This document shows, piece by piece, positions 25,901 through 32,960 of a stretch of 64,000 nt of DNA. Every line of letters begins with the position of its first letter. Position 1 is the stretch's first letter. This DNA is from Planctomycetaceae bacterium (GTDB taxonomy: Bacteria > Planctomycetota > Planctomycetia > Planctomycetales > Planctomycetaceae). The DNA is taken from NCBI GenBank assembly GCA_017795105.1, contig CP051247.1, positions 1,550,001 to 1,614,000 of the forward strand, given 5' to 3'. The translations under genes were made by a program, and so were the position numbers. Under the pieces are notes generated by a model. That model had not been told where the DNA came from. It did not search any database and saw nothing but the letters and a program-made list of their open reading frames with translations.

Positions 25901-25974
25901 ACCGACGGAATAACGACCGTCAGCAGCAGTGCTGCGATGCATCGAATTCGATCCGAGCCTAATCCCATCAGCAT
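22951..25974 (-). CDS. PSD1 domain cytochrome c with DUF1549 and DUF1553
   Basis: A 1007-residue secreted protein. A signal peptide (residues ~8-29) is followed by a planctomycete cytochrome C domain with haem motif CLLCH (46-50). DUF1549 follows (RVTLDLTGLPPTPDEVDRFL, RYADTHGYQKDN), then a central carbohydrate-binding-like region, and DUF1553 at the C-terminus (PEDFGYQGERPTHPELLDWL, SPLQALTTLNDPTF). It pairs with the adjacent DUF1501 gene. ATG 25974 and 25968 are equally possible starts; the open frame upstream of them is not conserved-looking. The function is unproven; the haem suggests electron transfer in the periplasm. Confidence 0.92.
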   Translation of the reverse strand: MLMGLGSDRIRCIAALLLTVVIPSVALQADGIRFSRDVLPILSDHCLLCHGPDGSSRVTEMRLDLEESAREVIAADEQGRSELVRRITSTDPGTVMPPPDAVKQLSERQKKILQQWIAEGAGWEGHWAYQPVQQLEIEADRPRDAIDYFVGRRLKEAGLKPNPPAEPEEWLRRVTLDLTGLPPTPDEVDRFLANLDYEAAVDRLLASPRYGERMAWDWLEAARYADTHGYQKDNVRTMWAWRDWVIESFNNNQSYDQFTIEQLAGDLLPRATLKQRIATGFNRNHRINAEAGSIPEEFRTEYVIDRVDTTATVWMGMTAGCARCHDHKFDPLSQRDFYRLFAFFNNIEEQGSDGVGPAAVPDVVVPVPAKERLLAIARLELNAAEKRLQAAGTDEEFAAWLATHRQVSESGSFWLVTPPEAVAGTSDGSTFEILADGSVLFGGANPLNDVHEATFPIPAPVDATTLRLQALAHPSLTDGSLARSFNGDFLLSEFDVLVNGNRLRWKSAIADRELSERTAATAIDGDPLTGWSPGPGQSEATAWFTPEVPLELKAGDRVTVRLRYESREEQYVIGRFRLSLGVGSRPDAEMSASLFSALNENNQQTLVTQFRETAPAFEKLRESRDTLRREVDALQAETVTRVMVMQERKGAPRVTHLLERGLYDHPGEVVDAGVPEFLGLALPEGEPVNRLTLARWLVDPRHPLTARVAVNRFWQQIFGSGLVRTPEDFGYQGERPTHPELLDWLAADFVQNGWNVKRLLREFVLSESYCRSSTVRPDLLERDPDNHLLGRMTRLRLPAPMIRDQALHVSGLMVNRLGGPSVKPWQPDGLWEAVAGVNSNTTRYEADSDDGRFRRSLYTFWKRGMPPPNMLVLDAASRETCTVRRSTTNSPLQALTTLNDPTFAVSAIVFAHRTLREEHGRDDAEILASMWQRVQGKDIEDRQLDVLTKLLEGHRDLYTEQPQQAAERIAPAEEWVNRPQPADAIRLAAFTEVAEVLLNLDTTLTRP

Positions 25975-26005
25975 TCCACACCACCCTGTCAAAAGTCCGA
26001 AAGGC

Positions 26006-26030
26006 GGTGTGCCACTGGCTTTGCCAGTGC
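26006..26030 (+). repeat. GCCACTGG hairpin, third copy
   Basis: GTGTGCCACTGG-loop CTTTG-CCAGTGCT, matching the pair at 15374-15452. Here it sits upstream of the PSD1 gene rather than at a gene end, with no T-run. Confidence 0.6.
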
Positions 26031-26183
26031 TGGTCAAACAGCGTCGGTTCTCAACTCCATCACTGAAAGAGTCAGCGACACGCAACGCGACGGCCACACC
26101 ATCCCAACTGAGTTCATTGATATGATAGCGCAGCCGCCCGCGGATTGCATTTCAGGATTTCGTATCTCTTTTACGGAATATTG

Positions 26184-27836
26184 TCATTCCGCCGCTTTGA
26201 GAGTCCGATCGAAAAACTCGCGGATCTTCGCCCGGACCTCCGGCGTCTGAAACTCCGGACCGCCGTGCCCGGCCCCTTCCACGACTTCCAGTTCCGCCTC
26301 GACGCCAGCTTCCCGCAGAGCTTCAAAGAAGCGTTCACTCTGAGCAAGCGGCACGCCCGGGTCCTGGTCGCCGTGCATGATCAGGAACGGCGGGTCATCA
26401 CTTGAAACCTGATACAACGCACTCGCCTGCTTTGCCAAATCGGGAACGTCGGGCACAGCCGCCCCGAGCAACTTCGCTCCGTTCGAATTCGCAACCTCCT
26501 CGCGCGTCCGTCCATTGCCGACGACGTTCGGCGGCATCGTCAACAGATCGGTCGGACCAAACCAGTCGCAGACGGCCTGAACGCGGCTCGATATTTTCTC
26601 GTTCGCGGGAGCATCAAGAGTTCCCATCAGGGCAACGAGATGCCCGCCGGCCGAACTTCCCCAGGCACCGATGTGATCGCCATCCAGATTGAAGCCCTCG
26701 GCATTCTGCCGCACCCAGCGGACCGCCTCACGGCAGTTCTCGATCTGCGTCGGCCACTGGGCTTCATCGGTCAGAGCGTAATTGATACTGACGACCGCGT
26801 AGCCATGCTGCGTCAGCCAGGCGGCCTGACACCGGTCCTTGCTGCCATTCTTCCAGCCGCCGCCGTGAACCCAGATCACAACCGGCACCGGTTCCGCGAT
26901 GTTCTTCGGGCGATACACATCGAGCAGCAACGGTTTGCCGTTCACGCCGCTGTATTGAAGATCGCGATAAAGCACGGCTCCTACCGGCACCTGCGTCTTC
27001 TTAATCTTCCCCGGCTTGATGCCTGCCCCTTCCTTCGCGGCTCGAATCGAGAAGTCGACCAGATTCTGACACCGAAAGAACCCCGGCCAGAAGTTATGTC
27101 CCTGCCCGACCGGCACAACGAGATCGACGAGGTCCCCGTTTCCGTTCGTTGCGTAAGCCTTCTGCAGCGTGGCCGAGTTCTCCGGCAGCGGAACAACCGT
27201 GTCGACATCACCATGAATGATGAATACCGGGATGTCGGCCTTTGCCAGAGCAGCGATCTTCGCCACCGGATTGTGTTCTCCCAATGACTTCTGCAACTCC
27301 TCGGCAGTCATCCCATATGCGGGAGCCGCCCGTTCGATTTTGGGATAGGTCGTAAGATCGTAGACCGGATAGATCCCCGCCAGCCCGGCCACTTTGTCGG
27401 TGTTCCGAATTGCCCAGCTGCTGGCCCACAATCCGCCGCGACTCCTCCCGAGTAGACTCGGCTTCTTCGCGAACCCACGCTTCTGCGTCAGCTCTTCGTA
27501 GAGAGCAGTGAAGGCCTGCTGCTGTTCCGGGCTGCCGTATGCTTCGCCGACATCAATCCCCGCGACCGCCACGCCGGCTTCCACGAGTTGAGTATGCAGC
27601 CACTGCTCGGCCTTATCGGGATACCTCGGCAGCGTCGGAGCATACAGCACCCACGGCTGTGGAGTAGTCCGTTTGCTCTCTTCCGGCCAGAAGATGAACG
27701 CGGACTTTCCATTCACGGAAAACGTCTCGCCCGGCAGCACGAGGTCCTTCTGCGGCGGGTCTTCCGCTTTGAGCGGAGACGGCACAGTCAACGTCAGCAG
27801 CAGGGCCAGAAGTAGAGGCATCACTCTGGTTCGCAT
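26184..27836 (-). CDS. Secreted protein with two alpha/beta hydrolase domains
   Basis: A 550-residue protein with a Sec signal (MPLLLALLLTLTVPSPLKA region). The first domain (~25-280) has nucleophile elbow GRSRGG and the late pair HGDVDTVVP and GQGHNF. The second domain (~295-550) is BD-FAE/carboxylesterase-like: HGGGW oxyanion motif, GSSAGG elbow, HGDQDPGVP and GAGHGG. Both triads appear complete, so both halves may be active. Substrates are probably esters on polysaccharides, by family and neighbourhood. ATG 27836 follows GGGAGAG. It is divergent from the thioredoxin-like gene. Confidence 0.88.
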   Translation of the reverse strand: MRTRVMPLLLALLLTLTVPSPLKAEDPPQKDLVLPGETFSVNGKSAFIFWPEESKRTTPQPWVLYAPTLPRYPDKAEQWLHTQLVEAGVAVAGIDVGEAYGSPEQQQAFTALYEELTQKRGFAKKPSLLGRSRGGLWASSWAIRNTDKVAGLAGIYPVYDLTTYPKIERAAPAYGMTAEELQKSLGEHNPVAKIAALAKADIPVFIIHGDVDTVVPLPENSATLQKAYATNGNGDLVDLVVPVGQGHNFWPGFFRCQNLVDFSIRAAKEGAGIKPGKIKKTQVPVGAVLYRDLQYSGVNGKPLLLDVYRPKNIAEPVPVVIWVHGGGWKNGSKDRCQAAWLTQHGYAVVSINYALTDEAQWPTQIENCREAVRWVRQNAEGFNLDGDHIGAWGSSAGGHLVALMGTLDAPANEKISSRVQAVCDWFGPTDLLTMPPNVVGNGRTREEVANSNGAKLLGAAVPDVPDLAKQASALYQVSSDDPPFLIMHGDQDPGVPLAQSERFFEALREAGVEAELEVVEGAGHGGPEFQTPEVRAKIREFFDRTLKAAE

Positions 27837-28021
27837 CGATCTCTCCCGAGGCAGGCGGCGTGTATGGCAACTCACAAGTGGTGGCTGATCTGTCGCTTAT
27901 CATAGGACCTGCGTTCGCCGGACTGTACCGAGCGGACGTGATCCCTTTCGACGGATTCGTGAATCGGGTAGAACTGATGTCGCTGATTTGCGAGCTCCAC
28001 CTTCCGCCATCAAGGAATGAA

Positions 28022-28582
28022 ATGATGCGACGAATGTCTTGTGCTCTGCTCCTCTGGACGGGAATCCTCTCGATTCCAGCCGCCGCCGGCCCTGCTCGTG
28101 CAGCTGATGCCGAGCCGAACAAAGTGACCGCCCAGGCCGCCAACTGGGATGAAATCCAGCAGTGGGTCGACAGCCAGAAAGGCAAAGTCGTCGTGATCGA
28201 TGTCTGGTCGACCTTCTGCCTGCCCTGCGTCCGCGAGTTCCCGCACTTCGTCGAATTTCACCAGAACCACGCCGAGAACGTCGCCTGTGCCTCGCTCAAC
28301 ATCGACTACTACGGCAGCGCCGACACTGCTCCCGATCAGACCGCGCCGAAAATCACGAAGTTTCTGACCTCGCGAAACGCCACGATGAAGAACTTCATCT
28401 CCAGCGACGCCGATGAAAAAATCCTGACCCAGATCGACACCAGCGCCATCCCGGCTGCTCTCGTGTACGATCAGAACGGCAAGCTCGTCAAAGTCTTCAA
28501 CAACGACAACGACGACTATGGCCCCAACGGCTTCAACTACGAAAAGAACATCATCCCGTTCGTCGAGAGCCTGCTGAAGTAA
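28022..28582 (+). CDS. Exported TlpA/ResA-like thioredoxin
   Basis: A 186-residue protein with a signal peptide (residues ~1-28) and one thioredoxin domain. VVVIDVWSTFCLPCVREFP contains the redox pair C66-LP-C69. The remainder (IDTSAIPAALVYDQNGK) has the cis-Pro region of the fold. Such proteins reduce disulfides outside the cytoplasm, often for cytochrome c maturation or surface protein folding. ATG 28022 has AAGGA upstream; a second ATG follows immediately. The gene stands alone and is followed by hairpin repeats and a bidirectional terminator. Confidence 0.88.
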   Translation: MMRRMSCALLLWTGILSIPAAAGPARAADAEPNKVTAQAANWDEIQQWVDSQKGKVVVIDVWSTFCLPCVREFPHFVEFHQNHAENVACASLNIDYYGSADTAPDQTAPKITKFLTSRNATMKNFISSDADEKILTQIDTSAIPAALVYDQNGKLVKVFNNDNDDYGPNGFNYEKNIIPFVESLLK

Positions 28583-28605
28583 CGCCGACGATCGAACGTC
28601 TGCAG

Positions 28606-28637
<32 letters not shown>

Positions 28638-28714
28638 AGGCACTCAGGTTTATGCACACCCGATTGGCGGGAGACGGCTTCTCCAGCCGCATACGCACCA
28701 AGTTTAGATGCGAT

Positions 28715-28868
28715 GGGTGGCCCGTCCGCCGCAGCGGGCGGGTCGCGGAAGCGACAAGAGGCTGCACCATCCGCGTGTTGTACTGGAATCGTCCGGCCCT
28801 CACGTAGAACTCGCCTATGGCGCGACCTCTTGTGACTTCGTCGCCCGCCCGTGCCGGACGGGGCACCC
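28715..28868. repeat. Converging pair of double-hairpin repeat units
   Basis: The plus unit (28715-28763) reads GGGTGG, hairpin CCCGTCCGC-CGCA-GCGGGCGGG (one G-T wobble), hairpin GTCGC-GGAA-GCGAC, AAGAGG. The minus unit (28868-28824) reads GGGTGC, hairpin CCCGTCC-GGCAC-GGGCGGG, hairpin GCGAC-GAA-GTCAC, AAGAGGTC. The outer ends form near-identical inverted termini around 55 bp of unrelated sequence. Confidence 0.75.
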
Positions 28869-28947
28869 GGCGTTGATTCCGATCGAGTCTCTAACTTGAT
28901 GCCAACGGGATCCGCTTCGGGTTGAGATACTTCACACAACCCCACGC

Positions 28948-28985
28948 AAAAAGCCGCAGCCCGGTTTCCCCGACTGCGGCTTTTG
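28948..28985. terminator. Bidirectional intrinsic terminator
   Basis: Perfect 11-bp stem AAAAGCCGCAG (28949-28959) / CTGCGGCTTTT (28974-28984), with T-runs on both strands. It serves the thioredoxin-like gene and the converging secreted-protein gene. Confidence 0.78.
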
Positions 28986-29005
28986 TATTGTCTCAGCACT
29001 CAACT

Positions 29006-29572
29006 TTAGTTGAGGATCTTTCGCAGATCAGCGACGATTGCGTCGACCTTCAGGTCGGCAGCCGATTTGGCGGAGTGGTTGGCTTTCACTTTGCCACCCT
29101 GAGCCATGATCACAGTCACTTCTGCACTTGGGTTGATGCCGTAGTCAGCAGGACCATTTTCGAATTCGTTGGGCAGCACGAACGGCACGTTCTTGGCTTC
29201 CGAGGCTTTGGCCAGTTTGTCGGCATTCGACTTGGCGGCTGCCTGGTTCTCACCCATCGCGTTCACGAATGCGCGAAGCTGCTTGTCGTCGTTCTTGGGA
29301 ATGGCTTCGTCGATCTCACGAACCAGATCGGCGACTTTCTGATCAGCCGAGCGGGTGAAGATCATCACCTGCGGGCGGCCACCGTTTTTGCAGCGGTAGC
29401 ACAAATTCTTGCCGACAGCCACGCCGTCGTCATCGGCTCCACAAAGCTTCGTCACGTAGAAGGCACCGATACCTTCTCCTTCCTGCAGCCCGCTCTTGAC
29501 GTCTTCGGCAACAACGAAAGCAGCGCCTGTCAGCAGTGCAAACACAGTCAGCATGGGGGTGAATCGCTTCAT
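29006..29572 (-). CDS. Small exported protein, unknown family
   Basis: A 188-residue protein with a clear Sec signal (MKRFTPMLTVFALLTGAAFVVA). Residues ~40-60 contain LCYRCKNGGRPQVMIF, a Cys-x-x-Cys followed by a thioredoxin-like beta-strand; the remainder (PKNDDKQLRAFVNAM, AEVTVIMAQGGKVKANHS) also resembles a diverged thioredoxin fold, but I cannot name a family. The role is probably extracytoplasmic. ATG 29572 has AAGGAGAG upstream. It is divergent from the propeller/di-haem gene, with about 205 bp between the starts. Confidence 0.75.
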   Translation of the reverse strand: MKRFTPMLTVFALLTGAAFVVAEDVKSGLQEGEGIGAFYVTKLCGADDDGVAVGKNLCYRCKNGGRPQVMIFTRSADQKVADLVREIDEAIPKNDDKQLRAFVNAMGENQAAAKSNADKLAKASEAKNVPFVLPNEFENGPADYGINPSAEVTVIMAQGGKVKANHSAKSAADLKVDAIVADLRKILN

Positions 29573-29778
29573 CGAACTCTCCTTGGGAAAAGTCGGTCTG
29601 ACCAGCCAAACGGCAGAGGAACCACAACCCGCGCGGCTCCTCGATATTCTCCATCCAGCATGGCGTACAGTATCTCGCATGGGACACAGGTCCACAAGTC
29701 TCGCCGATTATTATCGCTCCCGGATTTGCATTCTGTTATCTTGCTCACAACTGCGCACTTCCACGAAAGGACTGTCCG

Positions 29779-31614
29779 ATGCTGCGACGTTCGTGTCTGA
29801 TTCTCGCTCTTCTCGCCATTGGAGCCGCCGCTCTGTTCGAACCGGGAACCCGTTCCCTGGCCGAAAACCCCGGCAATCCGCCCAGCCTGAAAGAAACGAC
29901 CGCACACCGCTCCCCCGTCGATGTCGTCGTCAGTCCGGACGGCCGCTGGCTCGTTACCGCGAACGAAACGTCCGATTCCATTTCGCTGATCGACGTCAAG
30001 AGTGAAACCGTTGTGGATGAACTGAGCTGCCCCGGAAAACCGGCCGGGCTCGCCTTCTGCCTCGATGGCAACTCGATCGCCGTCAGCTGCACTCATTCCG
30101 GCAATATCTACGTCGTCCAGATTCAGAACAGCAAACTCGTTCATTATTCGACAATCAATATCGGCTACGAACCGGTCGGCCTCGCTATTTCACCCGACGG
30201 CAGTCTCGCTTATGCCGGGCTGGTCGCCACGGGAGAAGTCGCTGAGATCGATCTGCGAGCCTCGAAAGTCAACCGCACGTTCGAAGTCGGCCGCTGGCCC
30301 CGATATCTCACCGTTTCTCCAGACGGCTCCCGCCTCGCCGTCGGCTGCAGCGGGGAAAGCCGCATCGCGATCGTGGAGACGAAGACCGGCGAAGTGGCGT
30401 ATAAGGAGATGCTCATCGGCGGAATCAACATCGGGCATCTGCAGTGCTCCAATGATGGCAATGAAGTCTACTTCCCCTGGATGGTCTACCGCAGCAACCC
30501 GATCACGATCGACAACATTCAACGCGGCTGGGTGCTGGCCAGTCGCATTGCCCGCGTGCGGCTCGATGGTCCACAGTACCGGGAAGCGATCTCGCTCGAT
30601 GTCCCGCGAAAAGCCGTGGCCGATCCGCATGGCATCGTGATGACGAGCGATGAACACCGACTCGTCGTCTCGGCGTCCGGAACGCATGAGCTGCTGGTTT
30701 ATCGCAAGCCGGACCTTCCCTTCGAAGGCGTTGGCGGGCCGGGCGATCTGATTGATCGACGCCTGATGGCTGACAAAGACCTGTTCGATCGCATCGATGT
30801 GGGTGGACGCCCCATGGGGATCGAGATCGCCTCCGATGACCGGAAGGTTTACGTCGCCAATTACACCCGCAACTCCATTCAGGTCGTCGACATCGAATGG
30901 AAGCAGGTTCTGAATGAGATCCCGCTTGGCGAAGCACCGGAGTTGACTCTGGCCCGCCGTGGCATGGAGTTGTTTCACGACGGCCAGAAGAGCCTCGATC
31001 AGTGGTACAGTTGCCACACCTGTCACTACAACGGCGGCATCAACTCCAAGACGATGGACACGATGAACGACGGCACCGAGCTGACGATGAAGACTGTCCT
31101 ACCGCTGGAGCAACCTTCGCAGACCGGCCCCTGGACATGGCACGGCTGGCAGGACGATCTCACCGATGCGATGCAGGCATCCTTCACAACCACCATGCAG
31201 GGCCGCCGCGTTTCCAACGACGATGCCCGAGCCGTGATTGCGTATCTCGATTCGATTGATCTGCCCCCCAACCCGTTCCGGAACAGCGATGGAAGTCTCA
31301 CTGAAGCCGCCGAACGTGGCCGCAAGATCTTCGAGAGTTCGGCCGCCGGATGTGCTGAATGTCACACCGGCTCCCGCTTCACCGACGGTAAGATTCACGA
31401 CGTCGGTCTGGGGTCCGCCGAAGATGCCTACTCCGGCTACAACACGCCAACACTCATCGGTTGTTACCGCAAAGTCAACTACCTCCACGACGGCCGGGCG
31501 ATGACTCTCGAAGACGTCCTGACTGGCGATCACGCCCCCGAAAAAGTCATGGGCGAACGACCGTTAACGCAGCAGGAACTCGCCGATCTGGTGGCATATC
31601 TGAAATCCCTGTAG
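29779..31614 (+). CDS. Beta-propeller plus di-haem cytochrome/peroxidase-like protein
   Basis: A 611-residue secreted protein. After a signal peptide, residues ~45-385 form a YVTN/NHL-type propeller (repeats such as PVDVVVSPDGRWLVTANETS and PMGIEIASDDRKVYVANYT). The C-terminal ~220 residues resemble MauG/CcpA di-haem proteins with haem motifs CHTCH (412-416) and CAECH (525-529), and a later YNTPTLIG and DGRAMTLEDVL typical of that family. It could oxidise or relay electrons for a bound partner; the propeller may be the docking part. ATG 29779 follows GAAAGGA. No operon partner is evident. Confidence 0.87.
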   Translation: MLRRSCLILALLAIGAAALFEPGTRSLAENPGNPPSLKETTAHRSPVDVVVSPDGRWLVTANETSDSISLIDVKSETVVDELSCPGKPAGLAFCLDGNSIAVSCTHSGNIYVVQIQNSKLVHYSTINIGYEPVGLAISPDGSLAYAGLVATGEVAEIDLRASKVNRTFEVGRWPRYLTVSPDGSRLAVGCSGESRIAIVETKTGEVAYKEMLIGGINIGHLQCSNDGNEVYFPWMVYRSNPITIDNIQRGWVLASRIARVRLDGPQYREAISLDVPRKAVADPHGIVMTSDEHRLVVSASGTHELLVYRKPDLPFEGVGGPGDLIDRRLMADKDLFDRIDVGGRPMGIEIASDDRKVYVANYTRNSIQVVDIEWKQVLNEIPLGEAPELTLARRGMELFHDGQKSLDQWYSCHTCHYNGGINSKTMDTMNDGTELTMKTVLPLEQPSQTGPWTWHGWQDDLTDAMQASFTTTMQGRRVSNDDARAVIAYLDSIDLPPNPFRNSDGSLTEAAERGRKIFESSAAGCAECHTGSRFTDGKIHDVGLGSAEDAYSGYNTPTLIGCYRKVNYLHDGRAMTLEDVLTGDHAPEKVMGERPLTQQELADLVAYLKSL

Positions 31615-31713
31615 CCTAGCCCCATACTGAAAAACGCCGAGAATTTTGTGGCAGGCTGCTCGTTTTCTTCGTAAGCTGAACCGGTCCCCGTTCCCCTTCT
31701 GGAGGCCTTGCTC

Positions 31714-31962
31714 ATGAGGCAGTTGTTACTGCGGACCGTCACGTCGCCCCGGTTCGATGCCGGACTTTCCCGGTACGTCTCTTTCTTCGCGGCAGCAATG
31801 CTGCTGGTCGTCGGCTTCTGGAAATTGCCTCAAATGCCGCTGAGTGAATTCCAGCTGCTCTGCGGAATCCTGTTGCTGTTACTGGTCGCGTTGCAGTTCG
31901 TCGTCATCGGACTCATCACGCCGCTTTCCATGAAAGCCGCGGAGAAGAAATCGCATCGCTGA
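31714..31962 (+). CDS. Small membrane protein (paralogue of the next gene)
   Basis: An 82-residue protein with two predicted membrane helices (FFAAAMLLVVGFWKL and LLCGILLLLLVALQFVVIGL). ATG 31714 has GGAGG eight bases upstream; the in-frame TTG at 31708 is too close. The segment LSEFQLLCGILLLLLVALQF aligns with LSESEMFLGILLVLAVTLLG in the next protein, so the two are tandem paralogues 22 bp apart. No function is recognised. Confidence 0.7.
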   Translation: MRQLLLRTVTSPRFDAGLSRYVSFFAAAMLLVVGFWKLPQMPLSEFQLLCGILLLLLVALQFVVIGLITPLSMKAAEKKSHR

Positions 31963-31984
31963 TTCCTTTCACGGAGAGGCCGCC

Positions 31985-32224
31985 ATGTTCGACCTGATGA
32001 AACGCAAACTCTCCTCAAACGATTTCGACTGCCTGTTCGCCCAAACGGCAACCTTTCTCGCCTCGATCGTGATCTGCATCGCCGGGCTTTACGCTCTGAT
32101 TCGTCTCGACCTCAGTGAATCCGAGATGTTCCTCGGCATCCTGCTGGTGCTGGCCGTGACTCTGCTCGGAATCATTTGTGGATTGTTGATCCCAATGGTC
32201 GAGCAGTACGACGCCGAGTCGTGA
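31985..32224 (+). CDS. Small membrane protein (paralogue of the previous gene)
   Basis: A 79-residue protein with two membrane helices (TATFLASIVICIAGLYALI and MFLGILLVLAVTLLGIICGL) after a short charged N-terminus. ATG 31985 follows GGAGAGG. It ends 16 bp before the converging SUKH-like gene. No function is recognised; both proteins might form a small membrane complex, by analogy with other paired small proteins. Confidence 0.7.
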   Translation: MFDLMKRKLSSNDFDCLFAQTATFLASIVICIAGLYALIRLDLSESEMFLGILLVLAVTLLGIICGLLIPMVEQYDAES

Positions 32225-32240
32225 AGCAAAGCTAAGCCGA

Positions 32241-32951
32241 TTAACCGGCTGGGAAGAACCGTGCTTCGAGATTGCTCGCGATCACTTTCATCTTCTCCAC
32301 AGTTTCGAGTCCACCGCGTCGATTCCAGATGTGGCCAAAGGCCCATTGAAGATTTGCCGATGCCGTTCCCGACTGAAATCGTGCGAGCCCGTACACGGGG
32401 ATACGAATCACTTCCGCCTTGAAAGGATGCTTGCGCTCGTCGAACTCGATCCATTCGAGTTGATCGTCACAGTCGACAAGCGACTTCCATTCCTCAAGCG
32501 TGATCGGAGCCAGAACGCTTTCCTCGGGAAGGTCGGTTCGTGCGATCACATGATTATCGCTTTGCAGCGGCAGCGAGCCGTTCGCCCTGTAGTCAATTGA
32601 TGCCAGAGGAGCCATCTGTCGAACGAATTCGACGAGACCAGCTGCAACGATCTCAAACTCATCGGCTTCATGATCAAAGAACCAGACACCAGCTTCAGGA
32701 GCATCGACATCAATCGCGTAGTTGTTTCCGCACCCATCGTTTCCGATGCAGAGGAATGACGCAGGCCACGGCTTTCCGGCAAATGCGGCTGGTCGGGGCG
32801 TCATCCTCAGCTGAAGATTCTCGATGAGCACCCGCTTGAGATCGGATTCGAGATAAGGTTCACAACGCTCGGATCGAGCGACGAACTCACAGTACGCTTT
32901 GGGAAGCTCAAACCCCAATCGCTTTTCGACAGTCTCCCGATCAATATTCAC
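32241..32951 (-). CDS. SMI1/KNR4 (SUKH-1) domain protein
   Basis: A 236-residue protein. Residues ~1-120 fit the SUKH-1 domain: GFELPKAYCEFVARSE, FLCIGNDGCGNNYAIDV and VWFFDHEADEFEIVAAG. SUKH proteins are often immunity proteins of toxin systems, or regulators of unknown partner. No toxin gene is seen next to it. The gene follows the sulfatase by about nine bases and is probably in the same transcript. A GTG at 32951 with GAGAG six bases upstream is the best start; TTG 32957 overlaps that site. Confidence 0.75.
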   Translation of the reverse strand: MNIDRETVEKRLGFELPKAYCEFVARSERCEPYLESDLKRVLIENLQLRMTPRPAAFAGKPWPASFLCIGNDGCGNNYAIDVDAPEAGVWFFDHEADEFEIVAAGLVEFVRQMAPLASIDYRANGSLPLQSDNHVIARTDLPEESVLAPITLEEWKSLVDCDDQLEWIEFDERKHPFKAEVIRIPVYGLARFQSGTASANLQWAFGHIWNRRGGLETVEKMKVIASNLEARFFPAG

Positions 32952-32960
32952 AGACAACTC

